Made by a program: the position numbers and the translations under genes
Notes under the pieces: generated by a model
Seen by the model: only the letters and a program-made list of their open reading frames with translations
What the model was told of the DNA's origin: nothing
Databases searched by the model: none
Origin: Bacillota bacterium
GTDB taxonomy: Bacteria > Armatimonadota > Hebobacteria > Hebobacterales > Hebobacteraceae
DNA length: 5,025 nucleotides
Reading direction: 5' to 3'
Assembly: GCA_030597345.1 (NCBI GenBank)
Contig: JAUVSA010000169.1
Span: 1 to 5,025, forward strand
Shown: positions 1 through 5,024 of the stretch, piece by piece
How positions within the stretch are numbered: the stretch's first letter is position 1
Layout: every line of letters begins with the position of its first letter

Positions 1-726
1 CCTGCCAACATCATGATCTTGCGCAACGGCCAGGTGAAGCTCACGGACTTCGGGCTGGCCTCCATCATACACGAAGCGGGGGTCACTCAGACCGGCACCA
101 CCATGGGGACCTTCGCCTACATGTCTCCCGAGCAGACGCGGGGAGAGAAGCTGGACGCCAGGTCCGACATCTTCTCGCTCGGGTCAACCTTCTACGAGAT
201 GCTCTCCGGCCATCAACCCTTCCAGGGAGAAGGGCCGGGCGCGATCGTGAACCAGATCCTGGCCAAGGACCCGCCGCCCCTGGAGGGCATTCCGAGCCAC
301 ATCTCCCTGACCGTCAACAAGTGCATGCGCAAGCAGCTCGAGCACCGATTCCAGAGCGTCAGCGAGATTCTCGATCGTCTGCGCCAGCCAGCCCAAGCAT
401 CCACCTCGGAAACGGCCATCCTGCCCGGCGGCCAGCCGGGCCCTGTGTATGCCTCTCCTCCTGTGACACTGATCGCAAAACGCGCCGCACAGCAGCCTCC
501 GGCTCCCGCGGAGACATCCGCGGTCTCCGGCCGCCCTTCCGATCTGCGCTGCACCAAATGCAGTGAGCCGATGACCAAGACTACACCTTCCTGCTGGCGG
601 TGCGGCACCCCGAACCCCCTGATCTCTCAGCGAAAGCACCGGGAGGATCACGGCAGGGAGCTTCGGGCCGCACTCGGCGACTTGGCGCCCCGCAAGAAAC
701 GCGGCTGGCTGAAGCGCGGAAGATAG
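1..726 (+). CDS. Ser/Thr protein kinase (Hanks type), C-terminal part, with zinc-ribbon tail; 5'-truncated by the window edge
   Basis: The reading frame is open from base 1 and ends at TAG 724-726, giving 242 visible codons minus the stop. Numbering residues from base 1, the frame begins inside the catalytic loop (PANIM, the end of HRDLKPxN). It continues with DFG at 16-18, a Thr-rich activation loop (T29, T31, T33, T34), the GTxxYMSPE segment ending at E44, the subdomain IX pattern DARSDIFSLG and the subdomain XI Arg in EHRF. The family phosphorylates Ser/Thr of protein substrates and usually autophosphorylates the activation loop. After the kinase domain comes a Pro/Ala-rich linker (about 132-180), a CxxC-x10-CxxC zinc ribbon (C184, C187, C198, C201) and a basic C-terminus (RKKRGWLKRGR). 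No membrane segment follows the kinase domain, so the visible part looks cytosolic. The ATP-binding lobe and true start are outside the window. It lies tail-to-tail with the histidine kinase gene, 43 bp away. Kinase identity is secure; the ribbon's role is unknown. Confidence 0.95.
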   Translation, partial: PANIMILRNGQVKLTDFGLASIIHEAGVTQTGTTMGTFAYMSPEQTRGEKLDARSDIFSLGSTFYEMLSGHQPFQGEGPGAIVNQILAKDPPPLEGIPSHISLTVNKCMRKQLEHRFQSVSEILDRLRQPAQASTSETAILPGGQPGPVYASPPVTLIAKRAAQQPPAPAETSAVSGRPSDLRCTKCSEPMTKTTPSCWRCGTPNPLISQRKHREDHGRELRAALGDLAPRKKRGWLKRGR

Positions 727-727
727 A

Positions 728-742
728 GGGCCGGTCCGGCCG
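728..742. terminator. Weak GC hairpin between convergent genes
   Basis: The 43-bp gap between the two convergent stop codons contains GGCCG (729-733), loop GTC, CGGCC (737-741), a 5-bp stem in a very GC-rich stretch with no U tract on either strand. Its position suits a shared bidirectional terminator, but the stem is short and such stems arise readily in sequence of this composition. Confidence 0.25.
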
Positions 743-769
743 GTGGCCCGCCGAAAAGACCTGAAGCGC

Positions 770-2362
770 TCAGACGCTCAACGGAAGCGAGAACGAGAAG
801 TCGGATCCCCGCCCCACCTCGCTCTCCACCCAAATGCGGCCCCCGTGAGCTTCCACCGCCAGCCTGCAGAATGCCAGGCCGAGTCCGACAGACACCTTCT
901 CGTCCGACCGTTCTCTCAATGCCGCCTGGAAGAACTTGTCGAAGATGCGGCTCTGGTACTCCGGCGGGATTCCCGGCCCTTCGTCGTGCACTGTCACCAC
1001 GACCGAGTCCTCCTCCGGAGTCACCGCCGCGGACACGCCCAGCTTGCTCCCCGGAGGCGAGAGCGCGACCGCATTGCCCGCCAGATTGATGATGATGCGG
1101 CGGAACATTTCTCGGTTCGCGGGCACCTCGGGAAGATCCTCAGGCACCCGCACCTCGACCTGCATGTCCTTGTCGCGCGTCTGATAGCTGACCTGCGACA
1201 GCGCCGCCTCTATCTCTTCCCTTATCCGCAGCGGCGCCCGCTCGATCTTGACCTCCCCCGCCTCCAGCTTAGCGGCGTCGAGAATGCCGGCAATAAGCAC
1301 ACTGAGCCACTTACTCGATCCCAAGGCGATCTCTACGTACTCGTCTTGATGATTTGCCAGCTCCTCCTGACGCAGCAGCTCCAGAAAGCCGATGATGCTG
1401 GTGAGCGGGCCCTTCAGATCGTGAGTCACCATCGCCGCGAGATCGCGCAGCAGCTGGTTCTTCCGCTCCGCCTCGCAGAGCTCACATCCCACAATCGCCG
1501 CTGCCGCGCGGTTGGCGAACAGTGAAAGCCGGTCCAGGTCACGCTCCGTGAAGCTAGCGCTGCTCGCCCGGCTTTCCACCTGGATCACCCCAATCGTCTC
1601 CTCTCCGGTCCACAGAGGAGCGCACAGGCTGGAGGTAATGCGAGCTGCCGCCACGCTCTTCGACTCGCTGAACTCAGCCGCCACATCCCGGAACAGCACG
1701 GACTTGCCCTCTCGCAGAACGCGGTGCGCGACCGACATGCTCACAGTCACATCCCCTTCGATCCGTCCCTCCTCCCCTCTGATTCGCGCGACCTGCCGCC
1801 TTGGCCGAAGCGTCGCCCGATCAACCAGAAGCACTATCACATGGGTGGCCGAGGGAAAGGCTCGCAGCACCGCCTCCAGTATTGCGTCGAGCATCCTCTC
1901 CGGCTCGAACGCAAGGCCGATGTCCTGCTCCCACTGATAGGCCAGCGCGAGATCATCCAGATCCTCGAGCTGCCGCTGCTTGGAAGACTCCAGATGCTCG
2001 ACAGATCGCGAGGCGATGAGCGTGTGTTCTGGGACACTTGCCTCTTCCGCTTCCCCGAGTTCGAAGCGCAGCACAGATTCGCCCACAAGGATGAGATCGC
2101 CCGGCTCCAGCTCCACCTCCGGCTCCGATTCGCTCAGCGCGATACGTCTTCCCGCTCTCTCGATCGCCGAGCCGTTGGTGCTCCCGAGGTCCCGGTACCG
2201 CCACCCGCCGCCGGCGGAGATGATTCGGCCGTGCTCTCGGGAAACGAAGGGATCGGGGAGTAGGACGTCGTTGGCAGCGGCCGTTCCCAGGCCGACCGAA
2301 GTCTGCCGGAAGACATATACCTGCCCTTTTTCCGCTCCCTCGACGACCGATAATCGAAGCAT
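770..2362 (-). CDS. FHA-GAF sensor histidine kinase (HisKA/HATPase_c), cytosolic
   Basis: A 530-residue protein read from ATG 2362-2360 to TGA 772-770. Domains in order: FHA (about 10-103) with VSREH (S41, R42, H44) and DLGSTNG (N63); GAF (about 145-293); HisKA with the H-box MVTHDLKGPL, phospho-acceptor H314; HATPase_c (about 415-528) with N-box N430, G1 DEGPGIP (460-466), F-box IFDKFF and G2 GLGLA. The family autophosphorylates on His and passes phosphate to a response regulator; none is visible here and there is no fused receiver. There is no signal peptide or transmembrane segment, so input is probably intracellular: a small ligand or redox signal at GAF and a phosphothreonine partner at FHA. 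Oddity: the FHA 'GR' Arg that normally contacts phosphate is Leu (L25). The start was chosen because this ATG has GAGG 6 nt upstream, whereas an upstream in-frame GTG (2401-2399) lies inside the promoter spacer. Length is ordinary for this architecture. Confidence 0.94.
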   Translation of the reverse strand: MLRLSVVEGAEKGQVYVFRQTSVGLGTAAANDVLLPDPFVSREHGRIISAGGGWRYRDLGSTNGSAIERAGRRIALSESEPEVELEPGDLILVGESVLRFELGEAEEASVPEHTLIASRSVEHLESSKQRQLEDLDDLALAYQWEQDIGLAFEPERMLDAILEAVLRAFPSATHVIVLLVDRATLRPRRQVARIRGEEGRIEGDVTVSMSVAHRVLREGKSVLFRDVAAEFSESKSVAAARITSSLCAPLWTGEETIGVIQVESRASSASFTERDLDRLSLFANRAAAAIVGCELCEAERKNQLLRDLAAMVTHDLKGPLTSIIGFLELLRQEELANHQDEYVEIALGSSKWLSVLIAGILDAAKLEAGEVKIERAPLRIREEIEAALSQVSYQTRDKDMQVEVRVPEDLPEVPANREMFRRIIINLAGNAVALSPPGSKLGVSAAVTPEEDSVVVTVHDEGPGIPPEYQSRIFDKFFQAALRERSDEKVSVGLGLAFCRLAVEAHGGRIWVESEVGRGSDFSFSLPLSV

Positions 2363-2366
2363 TTGA

Positions 2367-2372
2367 CCCCTC
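2367..2372 (-). promoter_or_regulatory. Ribosome binding site that decides the histidine kinase start
   Basis: On the minus strand GAGGGG precedes ATG 2362-2360, with the GAGG core 6 nt from the start codon. The in-frame GTG at 2401-2399 has no comparable site and would lie upstream of the predicted transcription start. Confidence 0.7.
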
Positions 2373-2388
2373 AGGCCTCGCCATCGCA

Positions 2389-2417
2389 ATAGTACGTACA
2401 CCCACGGGAGATGTCAA
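2389..2417 (-). promoter_or_regulatory. Sigma-70-type promoter for the FHA-GAF histidine kinase
   Basis: Reading the minus strand, a perfect -35 box TTGACA (2417-2412) is followed by a 17-nt spacer and a -10 box TACTAT (2394-2389; 4 of 6 to TATAAT, with the key first TA and final AT kept). Transcription would start near 2382, leaving a leader of about 20 nt before the ATG at 2362. Spacing, boxes and ribosome binding site all agree with one another, but promoter activity is inferred. Confidence 0.65.
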
Positions 2418-2461
2418 CTCACGCCGCCCCCGCGCCGGCCTGCCACTATGCACGAAAAGAC

Positions 2462-2502
2462 GTGGTGGGTGCAGACTCATGCCCTCGCCGCACCGACACC
2501 AC
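2462..2502. repeat. Imperfect inverted repeat in the divergent intergenic region
   Basis: The left arm GTGGTGGGTGC (2462-2472) is matched by the right arm GCACCGACACCAC (2490-2502). The arms pair over 11 bp with a 2-nt bulge around a 17-nt loop. It lies 45 bp upstream of the histidine kinase -35 box and about 145 bp upstream of the opposite gene. It could be an operator or simply a structure formed by chance; no downstream U tract suggests a terminator. Apart from this repeat and the histidine kinase promoter and RBS, the 284 bp between the divergent start codons hold only the downstream gene's RBS and no convincing gene. Confidence 0.35.
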
Positions 2503-2632
2503 ACCGCGATCGGCCAGAACTCTTGGCTGCTCTTTGCCACACTTCCCTCGTCCCGGGAGCAGGAGATCGTCCCTCCTGTTTAGAATCCCACGAGGTCGGG
2601 CAATAGTAGCTAGGCGAAATACGGCATCCTGT

Positions 2633-2640
2633 GGAGGTGA
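2633..2640 (+). promoter_or_regulatory. Strong Shine-Dalgarno of the putative inhibitor gene
   Basis: GGAGGTGA sits 6 nt before ATG 2647-2649. It is a near-perfect complement to the 16S rRNA tail and fixes the start, which also yields a well-formed signal peptide. Confidence 0.85.
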
Positions 2641-2646
2641 AGAGCT

Positions 2647-3054
2647 ATGCGACGCCTGTTGTGGCTGCCGCTCGGCCTCGCCGTTCTGGGGGCCGGCCTT
2701 CTCTGTGCAGAGACAGCTCAAGTGCCAAAGCGAACTGTCTGGATCGTCCCTCACGACTACCAGGGGACTCTGTGCGTCCAATCCGGCGACGTCATCGAGC
2801 TCTGGACCTGGCCTCTTCCCCTCGTCCCGGACAACCTCGAGTCCCGCTTCCGCGCCTCCAAGGAAGGGCGCGGAGTAGAGCTCGTCGGCGAGACGCTCCC
2901 CCACAAGGAAGGCACCATGGAGCGCCTCTACTTCTTCAAAGCCTTCGAGCCGGGCCCTGCCACCCTGAAAGTGGAACTCGTCCACATGGACGGCGCCGTT
3001 CGCGAGACGCGAATCTACCAGGTCGAGGTGGCCCCGCCTCCGTCCCAGGAGTGA
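2647..3054 (+). CDS. Small exported protein, chagasin-like (putative I42-type cysteine protease inhibitor)
   Basis: A 135-residue protein with a signal peptide: n-region MRR, hydrophobic core about 4-19, likely cleavage near A21-A24. C20 is not in a good lipobox because Leu is at -1. The mature part follows the beta-rich chagasin layout: an early strand with GTLCVQSGDVIEL (40-52; compare G-x-L-x-V-x-x-G-x-x-V-x-I in chagasin), then LPHKEGTMERLYFFKAFEPG (84-103) matching the strand, GT loop and FxFKAxxxG segment, and a closing strand RIYQVEV (122-128). Family members bind the active-site cleft of papain-like proteases. The three inhibitory loops of chagasin (NPTTG, GxGG, RPW) are not conserved, so inhibition is inferred mainly from context: the next gene, 80 bp downstream on the same strand, is an exported C1A peptidase. 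Alternatives are another Ig-like or cupredoxin-fold secreted protein, though no copper-ligand set is visible. The gene is likely real; the function is tentative. Confidence 0.72.
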   Translation: MRRLLWLPLGLAVLGAGLLCAETAQVPKRTVWIVPHDYQGTLCVQSGDVIELWTWPLPLVPDNLESRFRASKEGRGVELVGETLPHKEGTMERLYFFKAFEPGPATLKVELVHMDGAVRETRIYQVEVAPPPSQE

Positions 3055-3121
3055 CCTGAACATACTCCGCGCAGTTCGGCCGGCGCCCTAGCGCGCCCTG
3101 CCGTAACAATTTACCCTGAAC

Positions 3122-3126
3122 AGGAG
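3122..3126 (+). promoter_or_regulatory. Shine-Dalgarno of the C1A peptidase gene
   Basis: AGGAG lies 8 nt before ATG 3135-3137, inside a purine-rich run. It supports this start, which gives a complete signal peptide. The 80-bp gap to the preceding gene has no clear promoter or terminator, so co-transcription is likely. Confidence 0.75.
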
Positions 3127-3134
3127 AGAGAACT

Positions 3135-4358
3135 ATGTCAAGCCTGCGCCGCACCCGCCGCACGACGGTGACGCTCATCGCCTTGCTCGTCCTTGTCGGC
3201 CTCGCCGCCGGCATCGCCTCCGCCGCCATCGTGGCAAGAGTGCGAATCCCGTCCGCCAAGCTGATCATGGCGGGCATCCCGGAGAAGGTGATCGCGCTTC
3301 CCCCCGCGCGCCTCGCCCAGGTGAAGGAAGGCAAGCTGGTCGCCAACATCCAGCAGCTCCAGCAGAACTACTTCGTCCGCAACAACGTGCCCTTCATCCG
3401 GGGGGCCGCGGGCGAAGAGTTCGAGCTCATGCCGCTCGACATGATGGAGTACAACCCGACCCAGGTGGAGATCACCCGCGCCACGCGCGTGCTGCCCAAG
3501 ATCCTCTCTCACATCGGCTACATCAACGCCGGAGCGATCCCTACCCTAATCCCCGTCGTCGTGGACCATCGTCCCAACCAGACCTCCGTCAAGAACCAGG
3601 GCTCACGCGGCACCTGCGTCTGTTTCGCCTCCCTGGCCGGCCTCGAGGTGTCCTACGGCGGCGGCGCCCTCGACCTCTCCGAGAACTACGCCAACTACCT
3701 CTACATGAAGGCCCAGAGCCGCGGCTGCAAGTCCGCCGGTCTGAAGACCACGGACTCCGCCGACTACCTCAAGGCCCACGGCGTCTCTGGCGAGACCATC
3801 TGCACCTACCAGTATTCCTTCCCCACCTTCTGCAACAACGGCGCCACCCCGGCGCCAGCACGGCGAACTGACGCCGAGTCTCACAGCCCCTACAAGATCA
3901 AGAGCTTCCAGAAGATCTGGCGCAACGACTCCCTCACCACCGACACCGGCATCTGGATCAACAACCCCCGCTACCTGGAGTCGCTGCTTCGCGCCGGCCA
4001 CGACATCGTCTTCGGGACTCACATCGCCGGATGGACGAGCCCCTACACCGGGATCATAGATGTGCAGCTGACCGGGGGCGGCAACCCGCTGCCCAGCGTC
4101 GGTGGGCACGCCATGCTGGTCGTCGGCTACGACCGAAACCAGGAGTACTTCATCGTTAAGAACTCCTGGGGCACCAGCAGGGGACAGGCCGGCTACGTCT
4201 ACCTCTCCTACGACTACATCCGCACCTACGCCAAGTACGGTTACGTCATTACCGACGTGGAGCCGATACTGCTCACCATGATCGCGCCAATGCTCCACGC
4301 CGTGCCCAAGATCCGGCCAACGCTGCGCGCCGTGCCCATGATCCTGCCCAGCAAGTAG
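3135..4358 (+). CDS. Exported papain-family (C1A) cysteine peptidase with C-terminal Pro-rich repeat tail
   Basis: A 407-residue protein ending at TAG 4356-4358. The signal peptide has a basic n-region (RRTRRT), a hydrophobic core about 12-25 and an ASA cleavage site (28-30), so it is probably Sec-exported. Residues 31-140 form a propeptide-like region without a clear ERFNIN motif. The catalytic domain (about 141-376) shows the oxyanion Gln and nucleophile in NQGSRGTCVCFA (Q155, C161), the catalytic His in GGHAMLVVGYD (H325) and the Asn in IVKNSWGT (N343). The full papain set Cys-His-Asn plus Gln is therefore present and endopeptidase activity outside the cytoplasm is expected. The usual disulfide Cys three residues before the nucleophile is Arg158, as in many bacterial members (NQGxRGTC), and an extra C163 flanks the active site. 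The last 27 residues hold two 10-residue repeats (385-404). It follows a putative protease-inhibitor gene by 80 bp and ends at a strong hairpin. Substrate is unknown. Confidence 0.95.
   Translation: MSSLRRTRRTTVTLIALLVLVGLAAGIASAAIVARVRIPSAKLIMAGIPEKVIALPPARLAQVKEGKLVANIQQLQQNYFVRNNVPFIRGAAGEEFELMPLDMMEYNPTQVEITRATRVLPKILSHIGYINAGAIPTLIPVVVDHRPNQTSVKNQGSRGTCVCFASLAGLEVSYGGGALDLSENYANYLYMKAQSRGCKSAGLKTTDSADYLKAHGVSGETICTYQYSFPTFCNNGATPAPARRTDAESHSPYKIKSFQKIWRNDSLTTDTGIWINNPRYLESLLRAGHDIVFGTHIAGWTSPYTGIIDVQLTGGGNPLPSVGGHAMLVVGYDRNQEYFIVKNSWGTSRGQAGYVYLSYDYIRTYAKYGYVITDVEPILLTMIAPMLHAVPKIRPTLRAVPMILPSK
4287..4346 (+). repeat. Tandem 30-bp repeat at the 3' end of the peptidase gene
   Basis: Two adjacent in-frame 30-bp units (4287-4316 and 4317-4346) match at 25 of 30 positions. 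They encode PMLHAVPKIR and PTLRAVPMIL. The stretch just before (PILLTMIA) looks like a shorter, more degenerate copy. The units follow the catalytic domain and precede the final PSK. Confidence 0.8.
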
Positions 4359-4381
4359 CCCCGAGTCACAGACAACACCAC

Positions 4382-4407
4382 AGGGGCGGCCCACCCGGGC
4401 CGCCCCT
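4382..4407 (+). terminator. Perfect 11-bp GC hairpin after the peptidase gene
   Basis: AGGGGCGGCCC (4382-4392), loop ACCC, GGGCCGCCCCT (4397-4407), starting 24 nt after the peptidase stop. The stem is perfect and very stable. No U run follows immediately (the next bases are CTCGCGTCTC), so it fits a non-classical terminator or a 3'-end mRNA stabiliser. Confidence 0.7.
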
Positions 4408-4513
4408 CTCGCGTCTCCAGCCCCTGGCAACTCCCGCGCCCGCGCCACTCCCGCGAAGACACCTTTTTCTTTTCCCGTGAAACCTCCCGCCCTCGACTTG
4501 CGTCTATCTCTGT

Positions 4514-4519
4514 GAGAGG
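4514..4519 (+). promoter_or_regulatory. Possible Shine-Dalgarno of the small orphan ORF
   Basis: GAGAGG lies 7 nt before ATG 4527-4529 and is the reason for choosing that ATG over the in-frame GTG at 4512. No convincing -35/-10 pair is visible in the 4408-4513 stretch, which contains only a short T/C-rich patch (about 4463-4476). Confidence 0.45.
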
Positions 4520-4526
4520 CAAACCA

Positions 4527-4841
4527 ATGCAGCCAGTAACCACCATGTACAGAAACGACCTGGAATCAGAAGAAAGGCAGACTGCGCGCGCCGCATCGGC
4601 GACCTTGCCCGCTCTGGCAGACGCCGAGCTAACAGCGCACGCCGGCCTCGAAGCCCTGAATCACCCAGCTATCCATTCGCATGTCCTGTGCCCACGGGCA
4701 CAGGCGGCGGAGGTCTTGCTGGAGCGGATGGACGGCGAGGCGCAGAAGTGCCTGCACAGAACGCGGCGCCTCGGCGTGGTTCTCGAGTCCAGCAGGCTTC
4801 GGCGCCGCACCGCATGGCTGCACATTCGCAAGACGAAGTAG
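4527..4841 (+). CDS. Hypothetical small protein (104 aa), unrecognised
   Basis: An ORF from ATG 4527 to TAG 4839-4841, preceded by a plausible GAGAGG site. I do not recognise a family. The product is soluble in character: an acidic and polar N-terminus (MYRNDLESEERQTARAAS), a central Ala/Leu/His-rich part with two cysteines (one in VLCPRAQ, one in AQKCLHR) and a strongly basic C-terminus (SRLRRRTAWLHIRKTK). There is no signal peptide or membrane segment. Third-position GC is high but less extreme than in the peptidase gene. It stands alone between two strong hairpins (4382-4407 and 4882-4903), so it would be its own transcription unit. It may be a real small gene or a chance ORF in GC-rich DNA. 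Confidence 0.42.
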   Translation: MQPVTTMYRNDLESEERQTARAASATLPALADAELTAHAGLEALNHPAIHSHVLCPRAQAAEVLLERMDGEAQKCLHRTRRLGVVLESSRLRRRTAWLHIRKTK

Positions 4842-4871
4842 ACCGACCTCGCGTCCCTTGCCGTCGTCTCC

Positions 4872-5024
4872 TCAACTGAGAGGCGGGCACTCCGGTGCCC
4901 GCCGCGCGCTCTCACCCCAGCAACGTCCCAAAGCGCGCCAGCCCAGCTTCACCAGCGGCTCCGACCGGTGCCCGAACTCGCGCGCCACCGCCCCCGCCGT
5001 CGGTGCCGCCCAGCCCACCGCGTT
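4872..5024 (-). CDS. Possible 3' end of a minus-strand gene running off the window
   Basis: On the minus strand one frame is open from the window edge to TGA 4874-4872 (50 residues, beginning NAVGWAAPTAGAVAREFGHR and ending in PECPPLS). Its codons are strongly G/C at third position, as expected of a real gene here. No family is recognisable. Two cautions apply: the last part would be encoded across the 4882-4903 hairpin, and the other minus frame stops at 4914-4912 just before that hairpin, which would be a tidier gene end but has poorer codon bias. The frame choice is tentative. Confidence 0.33.
   Translation of the reverse strand, partial: NAVGWAAPTAGAVAREFGHRSEPLVKLGWRALGRCWGESARRAPECPPLS
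4882..4903. terminator. 9-bp hairpin with UCCG tetraloop
   Basis: GGCGGGCAC (4882-4890), loop TCCG, GTGCCCGCC (4895-4903). On the plus strand this is a C(UCCG)G loop of the unusually stable UNCG class. It lies 40 nt after the stop of the small plus-strand ORF and would suit termination there. As a near-symmetrical stem it could also serve a convergent minus-strand gene. No U tract follows on the plus strand. Confidence 0.65.

Noticed and set aside
743..1525. Long plus-strand open frame (260 codons) opposite the histidine kinase
   Set aside because: It is antisense to a gene with all kinase motifs intact. Its product is Arg/His/Leu-rich with no domain, as expected of a mirror frame in GC-rich coding DNA.
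1953..2540. Second minus-strand frame (195 codons) overlapping the FHA region and the promoter
   Set aside because: It overlaps the clear FHA coding frame in another register, has Arg/Gly/Pro-rich composition and lacks a ribosome binding site.
2581..2586. TAGAAT as a -10 box for the inhibitor-peptidase operon
   Set aside because: It is a 5 of 6 match, but there is no recognisable -35 hexamer at 16-18 nt upstream and no properly spaced extended -10 TG. It remains the best candidate for this operon but is too weak to list.
2695..2709. Lipoprotein lipobox around Cys20 of the inhibitor-like protein
   Set aside because: The residues before Cys are GLL. Leu at -1 does not fit the Gly/Ala/Ser preference, so ordinary signal peptidase I cleavage is more likely.
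2446..3063. Minus-strand open frame (205 codons) opposite the putative inhibitor gene
   Set aside because: The plus-strand gene has a near-consensus Shine-Dalgarno and a signal peptide. The minus frame has neither and no recognisable domain.
3082..3097. Stem GGCGC/GCGCC in the gap between the inhibitor and peptidase genes
   Set aside because: It has only 5 bp, no U tract and very GC-rich surroundings. It does not support a terminator separating the two genes.
3135..3180. Twin-arginine (Tat) signal on the C1A peptidase
   Set aside because: The n-region has two RR pairs, but neither is followed by the hydrophobic residues of the Tat consensus. A Sec signal with an ASA cleavage site explains it.
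3603..4448. Minus-strand open frame (281 codons) opposite the C1A peptidase
   Set aside because: It is Gly/Val/Ala-rich low-complexity translation opposite a well-supported peptidase and runs through the terminator hairpin. It is a shadow frame.
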